DNA of 64,000 nt from Micromonospora yasonensis (GCF_026013475.1 NZ_JAPDPH010000003.1:38614-102613), one strand, 5' to 3'; shown: positions 17,392 to 26,625, counted from the stretch's first letter. Program-made: numbers and translations. Notes: a model not told the origin generated them from the sequence alone.

Positions 17392-17549
17392 CCGACCATT
17401 GTCGCAGCCCTCCGGGTGAGGTGATCCTGGCCTCCTCCGCCCCGCTCCGGCACGGAACCTGAGATCGTGTGAGGATCAGCGACAGAGCCGGTGGCGACGA
17501 CGGCAGTTGCCCGCCGGTCCACCCCGCAACGTCGCGAGGAGGAACCGTG

Positions 17550-18581
17550 ATGACAACCACCAGGACGCGGACACCGCAGAATCTCGACCGCAACCTCGCC
17601 CTCGACCTGGTCCGGGTCACCGAGGCCGCGGCGATGGCCGCCGGCCGTTGGGTCGGCCGGGGCGACAAGGAGGGCGGCGACGGCGCGGCCGTCGACGCCA
17701 TGCGCAAGCTGATCAACTCGATCCCGATGCGCGGTGTCGTGGTGATCGGCGAGGGCGAGAAGGACAACGCCCCGATGCTCTTCAACGGCGAGGAGGTCGG
17801 CGACGGGACCGGACCCGAGGTGGACGTGGCGGTCGACCCGATCGACGGCACCACCCTGATGAGCAAGGGCATGCCGAACGCCCTCGCGGTGCTGGCGGTG
17901 GCCGAGCGCGGCGCCATGTTCGACCCGAGCGCCGTCTTCTACATGGAGAAGCTGGCCGTCGGCCCGATGTACGCCGACGTGGTCGACATCAACGCCGGGG
18001 TGGCCGAGAACATCCGGCGGATCGCCAAGGTCAAGGGCGCCGACACCGCCGAGGTGACGGTCTGCGTGCTGGACCGGCCCCGCCACGACGACCTGGTGAA
18101 GCAGATCCGGCGTACCGGGGCAGGTATCCGGCTCATCTCCGACGGGGACATCGCCGGCGCCATCGCGGCGGCCCGGGGTGAGTCCGACGTCGACGTGCTG
18201 ATGGGCATCGGCGGCACCCCGGAGGGCATCACCGCGGCCTGCGCGCTCAAGTGCATGGGCGGCATGATGCAGGCCAAGCTCTGGCCGAAGGACGCCGAGG
18301 AGCGGGAGAAGGCGCTCGCCGCCGGGCACGACCTGGACCGGGTGCTGTTCACCGACGACCTGGTCACCGGCGACAACTGCTTCTTCGTGGCCACTGGGGT
18401 CACCTCCGGTGACCTGCTGCGCGGGGTGCGCTACCGGGCCGGCGGGGCGTACACCCAGTCGATCGTGATGCGCTCCAAGAGCGGCACGATCCGGGTGATC
18501 GACTCGTACCACCGGCTGGAGAAGCTGGCCCTCTACTCGGCGGTCGACTTCGACGGGCGGCCCCTGGCCGAGCAGGAGTGA
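17550..18581 (+). CDS. glpX: Class II fructose-1,6-bisphosphatase
   Basis: Removes the 1-phosphate of fructose 1,6-bisphosphate in gluconeogenesis. The 343-residue product has the class II metal-site motifs IGEGEKD (about 66-72) and DPIDGTT (96-102), and [11 protein letters not shown] chose the ATG at 17550 because GAGGAGG lies at 17537-17543; the GTG directly before it at 17547 is an alternative. The stop overlaps the GTG of the downstream transporter by 4 nt, so the two are probably co-translated. With the PEP carboxykinase encoded at 31846-33687 it covers two committed gluconeogenic steps. Confidence 0.96.
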   Translation: MTTTRTRTPQNLDRNLALDLVRVTEAAAMAAGRWVGRGDKEGGDGAAVDAMRKLINSIPMRGVVVIGEGEKDNAPMLFNGEEVGDGTGPEVDVAVDPIDGTTLMSKGMPNALAVLAVAERGAMFDPSAVFYMEKLAVGPMYADVVDINAGVAENIRRIAKVKGADTAEVTVCVLDRPRHDDLVKQIRRTGAGIRLISDGDIAGAIAAARGESDVDVLMGIGGTPEGITAACALKCMGGMMQAKLWPKDAEEREKALAAGHDLDRVLFTDDLVTGDNCFFVATGVTSGDLLRGVRYRAGGAYTQSIVMRSKSGTIRVIDSYHRLEKLALYSAVDFDGRPLAEQE

Positions 18582-19537
18582 GCGCGACCGGGACGACGGC
18601 GGCACCCCCCACGCTGCCGACCACGCGGCGGATCGCCGGCGTCGGGCTGGCCACCGCCTCGGGGGTCGCGGTGGCCGTGCAGTCCCGGATCAACGGCGAA
18701 CTCGGCGTACGCCTGGCCGACGGGATCGCCGCCGCGGTGGTCTCGTTCGGCCTGGGCCTGGTGATCCTGCTGGTGCTGGTCCCCGCCACCCCCGGTGGTC
18801 GGCGGGGGCTGGTCGCCCTCCGGACGGCGCTGCGGGACGGCTCGCTCCGGCCGTGGCAGTGCCTCGGCGGGGTGTGCGGCGCCTTCCTCGTCGCCACCCA
18901 GGGGCTGACCATCGGCACCCTGGGCGTGGCGGTGTTCACCGTGGCCGTGGTGGCCGGCCAGTCCGGCAGCAGCCTGCTCGTCGACCGGGCCGGCATCGGG
19001 CCCACCGGGCGGCAGCCGGTCACCCCGAACCGGCTGGTCGGCGCGGCGCTCACCGTGCTCGCGGTGGTGCTGGCGGTGGGCGACCGGCTCGGCGACCCGG
19101 CCGCCCTGGCCCTGGCCCTGCTGCCGCTCGGGGCCGGGGTGGGCATCGCCTGGCAGCAGGCGGTGAACGGCCGGGTCCGGGCGGCCGCCGACAGCGCCAT
19201 GACGGCCACGGTGGTCAACTTCACCGTCGGCACGGCGGCGCTGCTCCTCACGCTCGTCGTGGAGGTGGCGGTCCGGGGCCGCCCGGCCGGCAGCCTCCCG
19301 AACGAGTTCTGGCTCTACCTGGGCGGCCCGATCGGCATCGTGTTCATCGCGCTCGCCGCCGCCATCGTCCGCTTCACCGGGGTGCTGCTGCTCGGCCTGG
19401 CGACCATCGCGGGGCAGATCGTCGGGGCTGTCCTGCTGGACCTGCTGCTGCCGACCAGTGCCTCCCACCCTGGGCCGACCACCCTGCTGGGCGCGGCGCT
19501 CACCCTGGTCGCGGTCCTCGTCGCCGCACTCCGGTAA
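18578..19537 (+). CDS. DMT-superfamily transporter (YdcZ/DUF606 type)
   Basis: An integral membrane protein of 319 residues with about ten hydrophobic helices arranged as two similar halves; each half starts with a small-residue-rich helix followed by a polar turn ([14 protein letters not shown] in the first, [14 protein letters not shown] in the second). The repeated pattern [20 protein letters not shown] is typical of the YdcZ family. Substrate unknown. The GTG overlaps the glpX stop in GTGA, so translation is coupled to glpX although no functional link is obvious. It ends 5 nt before the convergent epimerase gene. Confidence 0.85.
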   Translation: MSATGTTAAPPTLPTTRRIAGVGLATASGVAVAVQSRINGELGVRLADGIAAAVVSFGLGLVILLVLVPATPGGRRGLVALRTALRDGSLRPWQCLGGVCGAFLVATQGLTIGTLGVAVFTVAVVAGQSGSSLLVDRAGIGPTGRQPVTPNRLVGAALTVLAVVLAVGDRLGDPAALALALLPLGAGVGIAWQQAVNGRVRAAADSAMTATVVNFTVGTAALLLTLVVEVAVRGRPAGSLPNEFWLYLGGPIGIVFIALAAAIVRFTGVLLLGLATIAGQIVGAVLLDLLLPTSASHPGPTTLLGAALTLVAVLVAALR

Positions 19538-19542
19538 GTCCG

Positions 19543-20460
19543 TCAGCCGCGCAGCCCGGTCACCGTCTCCTTGATCATCTGGTCGAGCGGGGTCGGCTCG
19601 ATGCCGAGGGTGTCGGTGGCGGCGGTCGAGTCCATCACGAACGGCCGATCGAACTGGTAGGCGGTCTCCCGCAGCTCACGGGCCATTGGGTTGACGAGGC
19701 CGCCGAGCCAGAGCACCGGGTAGGGCATCCGGGTCAGCTTGGGCGCCGGCGCGCCGACCAGGGCCGCCGCGCGGGCGGCCAGTTCCCGCATCGACACGGC
19801 GGGTGCGCTGGGCACGTGCCAGGCCCGTCCCCAGGCCCGCTCGTCGGTCGCGGCGGCGACCAGGGTACGGGCGACATCCGGGATGTACGTCCAGGTGTGC
19901 GGGGCGTCCCAGTCGACCGGCAGGAACACCCGCTGCCCGGCGAGCACCCGCGGCAGCACCATCATGGCCAGCGAGGTCCCGCCGACGCCGACGTAGTCGG
20001 AGCCGCGTACCTCGGTGACCCGGACTCGACCGGCGCGGTGCGCGGCGAGCGCGTCGGCCCACATCCGGTTCCGGACCTTGCCCTTGGTACCGGTGGCGGC
20101 GAGCGGGGTCGTCTCGGTCGTCGGGCCCTCGACCGGCCCGTACCCGTAGAGGTTGCCGACCGTGGCGAGCACCGCGCCGGTCCGCTCGGCGGCGGTGAGC
20201 AGCGCGGCGGCCAGCGGCGGCCAGTCCACCGGCCACCGGTGGTACGCCGGATTCGCGCAGTTGTACAGCGCGACGGCACCCTCGGTCAGCGCACTGAGCC
20301 GCGCGGCGTCGGCGGCGTCGGCCGCGACCCGCTCGATCGCGGGGTGCTCCGGGCCGGCGCCCCGCCGGGTCACCATCCGCACCCGGTCGCCGCGCTCGGC
20401 GAGGAGACGGGCCGTGGCGGTGCCGACCGGGCCGGCACCGACGATCACGTGCAGGGACAT
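19543..20460 (-). CDS. NAD(P)-dependent epimerase/dehydratase-like (extended SDR) protein
   Basis: A protein of 305 residues. The N-terminal Rossmann fold starts VIVGAGPVGTATA. Mid-domain has NLYGYGPVEGP, where the usual YxxxK is not obvious, which resembles atypical SDR or NmrA-like members. The C-terminal part is substrate-binding. The reaction is unknown. It is divergent from a TetR gene, and the 135-nt gap between them contains two 17-bp palindromes, so it is probably the main target of that repressor. Regulation by TetR with a small-molecule ligand suggests a catabolic or detoxification role (inference). Confidence 0.85.
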   Translation of the reverse strand: MSLHVIVGAGPVGTATARLLAERGDRVRMVTRRGAGPEHPAIERVAADAADAARLSALTEGAVALYNCANPAYHRWPVDWPPLAAALLTAAERTGAVLATVGNLYGYGPVEGPTTETTPLAATGTKGKVRNRMWADALAAHRAGRVRVTEVRGSDYVGVGGTSLAMMVLPRVLAGQRVFLPVDWDAPHTWTYIPDVARTLVAAATDERAWGRAWHVPSAPAVSMRELAARAAALVGAPAPKLTRMPYPVLWLGGLVNPMARELRETAYQFDRPFVMDSTAATDTLGIEPTPLDQMIKETVTGLRG

Positions 20461-20490
20461 GGGTCCACCCTTCGAAGCAGAAGTCCGTGT

Positions 20491-20557
20491 CGAGAGCACT
20501 GCTCTCGCGTCAGAGCATGCATCCTCGGCCCACCTATCGTCAAGAGCAGTGCTCTCG
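20491..20557. promoter_or_regulatory. Two palindromic operators between the epimerase and TetR genes
   Basis: CGAGAGCACTGCTCTCG at 20491-20507 is a perfect odd palindrome, and CAAGAGCAGTGCTCTCG at 20541-20557 is a near-perfect copy 50 nt away. Both keep GAGCA/TGCTC half-sites. Their place in the divergent promoter region makes them the likely binding sites of the TetR regulator starting at 20596. Confidence 0.8.
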
Positions 20558-20595
20558 GTTTTGATTGGCGCTCTCAGACGTGGCAGAGTGGAGGC

Positions 20596-21288
20596 ATGGT
20601 CGCTCACTCGCTCCGCGCCCGGGTTCGCGCCGGCATGATCGACGAGATCAAGGCGGTGGCCCGCCGTCACCTGGCCACCGACGGCGCGAACCTCTCCCTG
20701 CGCGCCGTCGCCCGCGACATGGGCATGGTCTCCTCGGCGATCTACCGCTACTTCCCCAGCCGCGACGACCTGCTCACCGCGCTGATCCTCGAGGCGTACG
20801 AGGCGCTGGGCGACGCGGTGGAGGCGGCGGACGCCGGGGTCGACCGGGCCGACCTGCGCGGCCGCTGGCACGCCGCGTTCCGGGCCGCCCGGACCTGGGC
20901 GCTGGCCAACCCCGCCGAGTACGCCCTGCTCTACGGCAGCCCGGTCCCCGGCTACGCGGCCCCGGCGGACACCGTCGCGCCGGCATCGCGGCCCCCGCTG
21001 ACCCTGGTCGGCATCCTCTGCGACGGGGTCGCCGACGGCCGGCTCGACCCGCCCGCGGAAGAGTTGTCCGAGCCCCTGCGGACCGACGTGGCCGAACTCG
21101 GCGTCCTGCTCGCCGTCGACCTGCCGCCGGCGCTGCTGGCCCGGGGCATGGCCGGGTGGACCCAGCTGTTCGGACTGATCAGCTTCGAGCTCTTCGGCCG
21201 GATCAACGGGATGCTGCCGCACCGCGACGAGTACTTCGACCACCAGACCGGGTTGATGGCCGACCTGGTCGGCCTGCCCGCCGCCTGA
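20596..21288 (+). CDS. TetR-family transcriptional regulator
   Basis: A protein of 230 residues. The N-terminal helix-turn-helix reads LSLRAVARDMGMVSSAIYRYF at about 35-55, the TetR signature. The C-terminal domain is about 150 residues, helical, and of the TetR_C type seen in actinomycetes (RTWALANPAEYALLYGSPVPGY). It is likely a ligand-responsive repressor of itself and the divergent epimerase gene through the two palindromes at 20491-20557. The ATG follows GGAGGC closely. It is convergent with the flavoprotein gene at 21298. Confidence 0.92.
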   Translation: MVAHSLRARVRAGMIDEIKAVARRHLATDGANLSLRAVARDMGMVSSAIYRYFPSRDDLLTALILEAYEALGDAVEAADAGVDRADLRGRWHAAFRAARTWALANPAEYALLYGSPVPGYAAPADTVAPASRPPLTLVGILCDGVADGRLDPPAEELSEPLRTDVAELGVLLAVDLPPALLARGMAGWTQLFGLISFELFGRINGMLPHRDEYFDHQTGLMADLVGLPAA

Positions 21289-21297
21289 TCCGGGCGA

Positions 21298-22266
21298 TCA
21301 GCTCCCGTCCGACGAGTGGCCGGGGAAGAGGTGGGCGGTCGGGTCGATGGCGACGGCCGCGTTGTTCACCGCCGTCGCGGCCTCACCGAAGCCGGTGGCG
21401 ATCAGCCGGACCTTGCCCGGATATTCGGTGATGTCACCGGCCGCGAAGACCCGGGGCAGGTTGGTGGCCATCGCACTGTCCACCACGATGTGCCGGCGGT
21501 CCAGCTTCAGCCCCCACTCGGCGAGCGGCCCCAGGTCGGCGGTGAAGCCGAGGGCGGCCACCACGCTGTCGACCGGCAGCGTCTCCGTCGGGCCGCCGCG
21601 TACGGCGATCTCGGCGCCGGTCACCCGCTCCTCGCCGTACAGCCGGGCCACCTCGGCGTTGACGATCACGCGAACCGGCAGGGCGGCGACCCGCGCCACG
21701 GTCGACGCGTGGGCCCGGAACTTCTCCCGCCGGTGCACGAGGGTCACCGAGCGGGCGATCGGCGCCAGCGTGACCGCCCAGTCGAAGGCCGAGTCGCCGC
21801 CGCCCACGATCAGCACGTCCCGGCCGGCCAGCTCATCCGGCTGCGGTACGAAGTAGACGATCCCGGCGCCCAGGAAGCTGTCGGCCACCGGCAGCGGCCG
21901 GGGCGTGAAACTGCCCAGCCCGCCGGTCACCACCACCGCCCCGCAGCCCAGCTGCTCGCCCCCAGCCAGGCTCAGCACCGGCCGCCCGTCGACGTGGGAG
22001 AGCTTCTCCGCCCGGGTGCCGAGCAGATACCGGGGGTGGAACGGCGCGGCCTGGGCGACCAGGTTCGCGACCAGGTCCCGTCCCTTGATCGCCGGAAACC
22101 CGGCGACGTCGAGGATGAGCTTCTCCGGGTACATGGCGGTCACCTGCCCACCCGGCTCGGGCAGCGCGTCGACGACCGCCACCGAGAGTCCGCGGAACCC
22201 GGCGTAGTACGCGGCGAAGAGGCCGGTCGGACCGGCCCCGATCACGGCGACATCGACCTCGCGCAT
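21298..22266 (-). CDS. Ferredoxin-NADP+ reductase type 2 (thioredoxin reductase-like flavoprotein)
   Basis: A protein of 322 residues with an FAD-binding GAGPTG at about 10-15, PGGQVTAMYPEK, a second nucleotide site with GGGDSAFDWAV, and a C-terminal FAGDITEYPGKVRL. It resembles thioredoxin reductases in fold but lacks the redox CxxC, and with GGQ and the GDI-Y-GK pattern it fits the YumC-type ferredoxin/flavodoxin-NADP+ oxidoreductases. The expected role is electron transfer between NADPH and a ferredoxin in the cytoplasm; the partner ferredoxin is not in the window. ATG start at 22266. It is convergent with the TetR gene, and the rhomboid gene lies upstream on the same strand. Confidence 0.88.
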   Translation of the reverse strand: MREVDVAVIGAGPTGLFAAYYAGFRGLSVAVVDALPEPGGQVTAMYPEKLILDVAGFPAIKGRDLVANLVAQAAPFHPRYLLGTRAEKLSHVDGRPVLSLAGGEQLGCGAVVVTGGLGSFTPRPLPVADSFLGAGIVYFVPQPDELAGRDVLIVGGGDSAFDWAVTLAPIARSVTLVHRREKFRAHASTVARVAALPVRVIVNAEVARLYGEERVTGAEIAVRGGPTETLPVDSVVAALGFTADLGPLAEWGLKLDRRHIVVDSAMATNLPRVFAAGDITEYPGKVRLIATGFGEAATAVNNAAVAIDPTAHLFPGHSSDGS

Positions 22267-22351
22267 GGCGTACCGTCACTTTCGCCAACGGATCAACGCG
22301 TGTTGATCCCGACGGTAGGCCCCGGAATGCCCCCGGGCAAGCACATCCCGG

Positions 22352-23032
22352 CTACGCGTCGACGCCCGGTCGGGGCATGGTGACGGTGGGCGACTCCGGC
22401 CCCTCCGGCAGCGCCGGCTCGGTCCGGCGGTGCCGGAACAGGATCGCCGCGACGGCCCCGCCGAGCAGCCCGAACAGGTGCCCCTGCCAGGAGATGCGCT
22501 CGTCGGTGGGCAGGATGCCGAGCAGCTGCCAGCCGTAGAGCAGGCCGACCAGCAGCACCACCGCGAAGTTCCACCAGCTCCGCTCGACCACGCCCCGGGT
22601 GAGCAGGATGCCGATGTAGCCGAAGATGACGCCGCTGGCGCCGACCACCACCGAGTTGGGCGAGCCGGTGAACCACACGCCCAGCCCGCTGACCAGGATG
22701 ATCACCATGGTCGACCAGAGGAACCGGCGGGTGCCGGCGGCCAGCACGAAGGTGCCGAGCAGGATCAGCGGGATGCTGTTGCTGTAGAGGTGGTTCCAGC
22801 CCGCGTGCAGGAACGGCGAGAAGACGACCCCGTCGAGGCCCTGGATCCGGCGCGGGATGATCCCGGCGGTGACGTCGAGGTTGGCGTGCAGCCCGACGTC
22901 GAGCGCCTCGATGAGGAACAGCACCGGCACGACCGCGCACATCGCCACGAAGGCCCGGCCGAGCGACGCGTAGAACGCCTCGGTGCCGAACCGCTGGGGA
23001 TCGCCGCCCGTCGGGCCGCCGCGCCAGGTCAC
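22352..23032 (-). CDS. Rhomboid-family intramembrane serine protease
   Basis: An intramembrane protease of about 226 residues from a GTG at 23032. The frame stays open to 23122, but that extension is encoded by the terminator palindrome of the neighbouring gene and is not believable. Features are the HAGWNHLYSN block in the first helices (about 76-86), the nucleophile motif GASG (Ser about 133), and the partner His in QGHLFG (about 185). About six to seven membrane helices are visible. Substrates unknown. It has an N-terminal cytoplasmic stretch and a charged C-terminal tail. No clear ribosome site supports any start, so the exact N-terminus is uncertain. Confidence 0.9.
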   Translation of the reverse strand: MTWRGGPTGGDPQRFGTEAFYASLGRAFVAMCAVVPVLFLIEALDVGLHANLDVTAGIIPRRIQGLDGVVFSPFLHAGWNHLYSNSIPLILLGTFVLAAGTRRFLWSTMVIILVSGLGVWFTGSPNSVVVGASGVIFGYIGILLTRGVVERSWWNFAVVLLVGLLYGWQLLGILPTDERISWQGHLFGLLGGAVAAILFRHRRTEPALPEGPESPTVTMPRPGVDA

Positions 23033-23092
23033 GTACCAACAGCTATCAGCAATCGGGGCCGGCCGCCACCTGAGCGGCGCGGCACGCCGGCA

Positions 23093-23130
23093 GACGGCGG
23101 CGGGGTGTGCGGATCCGCACACCCCGCCGT
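23093..23130 (-). terminator. Palindromic terminator of the transglycosylase-like gene
   Basis: A perfect 26-bp palindrome at 23101-23126 (CGGGGTGTGC arm, central GGATCC), flanked by ACGGCGG/CCGCCGT that extend the stem with a small bulge. It lies just downstream of the stop at 23141 on the minus strand. Confidence 0.8.
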
Positions 23131-23140
23131 CAACGTCCGA

Positions 23141-23815
23141 TCAGTACCAGCCGGTGCTCTTCGAGTGCTGCCAGGCGCCGCACGGGTCGTCGTATCGGCC
23201 CTCGATGTAGCCGAGGCCCCACTTGATCTGGGTGGCCGGGTTGGTCTTCCAGTCATCGGCGACCGAGCCCATCTTGCTGCCGGGCAGGGCCTGCGGGATC
23301 CCGTACGCCCCGGACCCCTCGTTGTAGGCCTTGTGGTTCCAGCCGCTCTCCTTGGTCCAGAGCTTGTCCAGACAGGGGAACTGGTCGATGCCGAAACCCG
23401 CGTCCAGCATGATCGCGCAGCCGATCTTCCGGTTGCCGCTGTACTCCTCGCAGGAACTCGGGATCGGCCCGTCGTACGGCTTGGTCACGGCCGCCGCCTC
23501 GCGCGCCTTCTTCCGGGACGCCGCCGCGGCCTCGGCCTCCTTGGCCCGCTCGGCGGCCTCCTTGGCCGCCTCCGCGGCCCGCAGCTTCGCCTGGTACTCG
23601 GCGGCCCGCTGCTTGGCGGACTCCAATCGGTGGTCGGCCTGCCGGTCGCGCTGGTACGCGTACTCCGCCTGGTCGACCTCAAGGCCGACCTGCGCGGTCA
23701 GGCCGTGCTGCTGGGTCTGTCGGTCTTCGCCCAGATAGAAGCCACCGGCAACGCCCACGGAGAGCAGCGCGACAGCGGCCGTACGGGCGCCGAACCGGCT
23801 CCACAGCCGACTCAC
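23141..23815 (-). CDS. Secreted transglycosylase (SLT)-like cell-wall protein with coiled coil
   Basis: A protein of 224 residues. An N-terminal membrane anchor or signal lies at about 8-28 (RTAAVALLSVGVAGGFYLG). An Ala/Glu/Lys-rich coiled coil runs from about 35 to 115. The C-terminal domain of about 95 residues has SCEEYSGNRKIGCAIML and WTKESGWNHKAYNEGSGAYGIPQALPGSKM; the Glu in KESGW and the GAYGIPQ motif are those of lytic transglycosylase or aggregation-promoting-factor-like domains. It probably cuts peptidoglycan outside the membrane. The GTG at 23815 follows GAAGGGA. A long structured leader precedes it. It is transcribed towards the rhomboid gene but ends at a strong palindrome. Confidence 0.88.
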   Translation of the reverse strand: MSRLWSRFGARTAAVALLSVGVAGGFYLGEDRQTQQHGLTAQVGLEVDQAEYAYQRDRQADHRLESAKQRAAEYQAKLRAAEAAKEAAERAKEAEAAAASRKKAREAAAVTKPYDGPIPSSCEEYSGNRKIGCAIMLDAGFGIDQFPCLDKLWTKESGWNHKAYNEGSGAYGIPQALPGSKMGSVADDWKTNPATQIKWGLGYIEGRYDDPCGAWQHSKSTGWY

Positions 23816-23980
23816 GAAGTGGTCCCTTCGTCGGGGGCAAGGACGCGACGCGACGGGTGGCCGTCGATCGCCACGTCCGCGTCGTGAGCGCCCCGACCCC
23901 GCGGTCGCGGCCGGCGCACCGGTGTCCGTGGCTCTCCGCCCTACGGTGGCGAATGATGCCTGGCGATCTCCCTGATGCGC
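23816..23980 (-). promoter_or_regulatory. Long structured leader of the transglycosylase-like gene, riboswitch candidate
   Basis: Reading the minus strand, the region before GTG 23815 contains a stable hairpin (23847-23883: GACGCG/CGCGTC outer pairs, GTGGC/GCCAC inner pairs) and upstream a GGCGGAGAGCCACGGACACC block and a GGGGTCGGGGCGCTCACG block. In actinomycetes, genes for cell-wall hydrolases often follow cyclic-di-AMP (ydaO/yuaA) riboswitches. The 5' block recalls that element, but I could not find its conserved 3' core. I call only a structured leader; ydaO is a hypothesis. The rest of 23816-24091 is less GC-rich and holds no gene. Confidence 0.35.
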
Positions 23981-24091
23981 GGGCGCTCGATGGACACCAT
24001 TGCGCACAGTGAGGCTGATGGGGAAACCAACAAGCTCAATTGTGATCTGTGCCACAAAAATAATGCCCTCAAACTCGGGCAAAGAGCCGCT

Positions 24092-25504
24092 TCAGAGCGG
24101 GATGTCCTCCAACAGATCCGTGACCATTGCGGCGATCGGAGAACGCTCCGAACGGCTGAGGGTGACATGCGCGAAGAGGGGATGACCCTTCAACGCCTCG
24201 ATCACCGCGGTCACCCCGTCGTGCCGTCCCACCCGGAGGTTGTCCCGCTGCGCCACGTCGTGGGTGAGCACCACCCGCGACCCCTGCCCGATCCGGGACA
24301 GCACGGTGAGCAGCACGCCGCGCTCCAGCGACTGCGCCTCATCGACGATCACGAAGGCGTCGTGCAGGCTCCGGCCCCGGATGTGGGTCAGCGGGAGCAC
24401 CTCCAGCAAGCCGCGCGAGGTGACCTCCTCCAGCACGTTCTCGTGCACCACCGCGCCGAGCGTGTCGAAGACCGCCTGGGCCCAGGGAGACATCTTCTCC
24501 GACTCCGAGCCGGGCAGGTAGCCCAACTCCTGACCACCGACGGCGTAGAGCGGGCGGAAGACGATCACCTTCTTGTGCCGGCGCCGCTCCATCACCGCCT
24601 CCAGCCCGGCGCAGAGCGCCAGGGCGGACTTGCCGGTGCCGGCCCGGCCACCCAGCGAGACGATGCCGATCGACTCGTCCAGCAGCAGGTCGAGCGCGAC
24701 CCGCTGTTCCGCCGAGCGCCCGTGCACGCCGAACGCCTCCCGGTCGCCCCGGACCAGCCGTACGGTTTTGTCGGGCAGCACCCGCCCGAGCGCCGAGCCC
24801 CGCCCCGAGTGCAGCACCAGCCCGGTGTGGCAGGGCAGGCCGGCGGCGCCGTCCAGGTCCAGCGTCTCGCCCGCGTACAGCCGGGAGATCTCCTCCTCGG
24901 CCAACTCCAGCTCGGCCATCCCGGTCCAGGTCGGGTCGCTGGCCTGCCCGTGCCGGTACTCGTCGGCCCGCAGGCCGACCGAGGCCGCCTTCACCCGCAG
25001 CGGCATGTCCTTGCTGACCAGGGTGACCTCGCGCCCCTCCGCGGCGAGGTTGAGCGCCACGGAGAGGATCCGGGCGTCGTTCGAGTCGCTGCGGAAGCCG
25101 GGCGGCAGCACCCCGTCGTCGGTGTGGTTCAGCTCCACCCGCAGGGTGCCGCCCTGGTCGTTGGCGGGGACCGGCCGGTCCAGTCGACCGTGCTCGACCC
25201 GCAACTCGTCCAGCATGCGCAGCGACTGGCGGGCGAACCAGCCGAGCTCCGGATGGTGCCGCTTCCCCTCCAGCTCGGAGATGACCACCAGCGGCAGCAC
25301 CACCTCGTGCTCGGCGAAGCGGTGGAACGCCGCGGGATCGGAGAGGAGGACCGAGGTGTCCAGGACGAAGGCCGGGCCGGCTGGTCGGGGCTCCTCGGTG
25401 CCGGCCGACGCGGCAGCCGCGCGGCGGCTACGGGCGGTCCGGCGGGTCGTGGCAGTCGCGGCCGGGGTCTGGTCGGCACCGGCGGGGGTACGGCGAGTGG
25501 TCAC
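24092..25504 (-). CDS. PhoH-family ATPase with N-terminal PIN domain
   Basis: A protein of about 470 residues. After a basic, Ala/Thr-rich leader of about 45 residues comes a PIN ribonuclease-type domain ([37 protein letters not shown]), then a PhoH ATPase with Walker [14 protein letters not shown] and Walker [11 protein letters not shown], and the RGRSLHDAF block. PhoH2-type PIN-PhoH proteins act as RNA helicase/RNase in mycobacteria; the same role is likely here. I chose the GTG at 25504 (GGAG upstream); an ATG at 25645 would add 47 low-complexity residues. No partner gene such as an antitoxin is seen next to it. Confidence 0.9.
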   Translation of the reverse strand: MTTRRTPAGADQTPAATATTRRTARSRRAAAASAGTEEPRPAGPAFVLDTSVLLSDPAAFHRFAEHEVVLPLVVISELEGKRHHPELGWFARQSLRMLDELRVEHGRLDRPVPANDQGGTLRVELNHTDDGVLPPGFRSDSNDARILSVALNLAAEGREVTLVSKDMPLRVKAASVGLRADEYRHGQASDPTWTGMAELELAEEEISRLYAGETLDLDGAAGLPCHTGLVLHSGRGSALGRVLPDKTVRLVRGDREAFGVHGRSAEQRVALDLLLDESIGIVSLGGRAGTGKSALALCAGLEAVMERRRHKKVIVFRPLYAVGGQELGYLPGSESEKMSPWAQAVFDTLGAVVHENVLEEVTSRGLLEVLPLTHIRGRSLHDAFVIVDEAQSLERGVLLTVLSRIGQGSRVVLTHDVAQRDNLRVGRHDGVTAVIEALKGHPLFAHVTLSRSERSPIAAMVTDLLEDIPL

Positions 25505-25731
25505 AGGCCTGCTCCGCGGATGGGCACCCGGCCACCCGAGTTCCGCCTCTTCCGGTGCCCGGTCGGACACGGGGTCGGATGCGGGCCCCGTGCGCGAGGT
25601 CGCAGATCCGGGCTCTCCGGCTGGCCCGGGAAAGCCCCGTGCCATGGCTAGACGCTAGCGGCAGTTCAAGCCGTCGGCTAGTGGGCAGCGGCGGATCCCA
25701 CCCGTCCGGGAGATGAACGGCGTACGGCGGA

Positions 25732-25772
25732 GCCGGCCGGGATGCATGCCCCCTGCGCGCATCCCGGCCGGC
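25732..25772 (-). terminator. Hairpin terminator of the two-gene hypothetical operon
   Basis: A perfect 14-bp stem, GCCGGCCGGGATGC (25732-25745) with its complement at 25759-25772, lies downstream of the stop at 25856 on the minus strand. The rest of 25505-25855 shows no gene apart from the possible longer N-terminus of the PhoH protein. Confidence 0.75.
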
Positions 25773-25855
25773 CGGCGGGAGCCACCGTCACCGGTCTGAG
25801 GTGACTCCGACGGTGCGGGTCCGCCGCGGGCACCGCACCGTGTCCTGGGTGGGCC

Positions 25856-26287
25856 TCAGCCCTGCCGCCGGACCAGCGTTCCGGTCTGCCGGCCGCCCGC
25901 CGACGAGGTGAACGACGATCCGGTGTAGGTGGTGCCCGTCCGGCTGGCCAGCCCACCGAGCTGTGCGGTCGCGGTGGCGCGGGGGGACGGGCCGGGCGCC
26001 GGCCGGGCGGCGACCGCGGCCGGGACGGCCGTACCGGCGAAGGGGGCCGTGGCACGGGGCGCCGGGGCGGTCACCGTCGCCGGGGCGGGGCGGGCCAGCG
26101 CCGAGGCGATCGCGGCCTGCGCGTCCCGGCGCCGCCGGTTCCACGCGCCGCGGTCACCGTCGAAGTACCCCTGCCGGTAACCGAACCGGTAGCCGATCCG
26201 GTAGCTGAGCTGGCCGTGCAGCCGGCCCGCGGCGTAGCAGGTGGAGCCGAGCACGAGCACGAGGACGACGGCGAGGAACGGGCTCAT
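25856..26287 (-). CDS. Small membrane-anchored hypothetical protein
   Basis: A protein of 143 residues and unknown function. One hydrophobic N-terminal helix (about 3-20, FLAVVLVLVLGSTCYAAG) is followed by an aromatic/Gly/Arg segment (SYRIGYRFGYRQGYFDGDRG) with a spaced GYR/GYF pattern and then a Pro/Ala/Thr-rich tail. The ATG overlaps the stop of the upstream gene in ATGA, so the two are translationally coupled. It may be inner-membrane with the basic part in the cytoplasm. No family recognised. Confidence 0.6.
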   Translation of the reverse strand: MSPFLAVVLVLVLGSTCYAAGRLHGQLSYRIGYRFGYRQGYFDGDRGAWNRRRRDAQAAIASALARPAPATVTAPAPRATAPFAGTAVPAAVAARPAPGPSPRATATAQLGGLASRTGTTYTGSSFTSSAGGRQTGTLVRRQG

Positions 26288-26625
26288 CGCTCCTCCGGCT
26301 CGGCCAGGGGGTCCACCACCAGCAGCCGCTCCAGGTCGTCGGTGCTGACCTCCTCGACCAGCTCCACGCTGATCCGGCAGCCGTCCAGCATCACTTCGGC
26401 CACCGAGGCCCGCCGGATCTCGCCGCCGGCGTCGTAGACCCGGACGCTCAGCTCCGGGCAGCCGAGGTGGGTACGCCAGGCGTTCCACTCGGCCCGGTCG
26501 CCGACGCTCAACGAGAGGTAGCGACAGCCCCTTGCGAGGTAGAGACGCCACGGGGCGCTGAGCCCGGCGGCCACGCCGTCCGCGATCAGGCCGAAGGCCT
26601 GGGCACGGGTCGCGAGCTCGGTCAC
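26284..26625 (-). CDS. Hypothetical protein, 113 residues
   Basis: A small soluble protein with alternating beta/alpha character (LYLARGCRYLSLSVGDRAEW, LSVRVYDAGGEIRRASVAEVMLDGCRISVELVEEV) and an acidic C-terminus. No family recognised. The GTG at 26625 has a purine-rich GAGGGGGCC upstream. It overlaps the next gene by 4 nt (ATGA), making a two-gene operon divergent from an XRE-type regulator, with a shared region that contains direct repeats. Those repeats suggest that the regulator controls this operon. Confidence 0.6.
   Translation of the reverse strand: MTELATRAQAFGLIADGVAAGLSAPWRLYLARGCRYLSLSVGDRAEWNAWRTHLGCPELSVRVYDAGGEIRRASVAEVMLDGCRISVELVEEVSTDDLERLLVVDPLAEPEER

Noticed and set aside
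23033..23122. N-terminal extension of the rhomboid protease to an ATG at 23122
   Set aside because: The extension is encoded by the terminator palindrome of the transglycosylase-like gene and lacks protein-like character.
23816..23980. Confident ydaO (cyclic-di-AMP) riboswitch call
   Set aside because: Only the 5' block and gene context fit; the conserved 3' core was not found, so it is kept as a structured-leader hypothesis.
24092..25504. VapBC-like toxin-antitoxin reading of the PIN-PhoH gene
   Set aside because: A small antitoxin gene upstream, as in mycobacterial phoAT-phoH2, is not visible; the region upstream is the possible longer N-terminus and a terminator.
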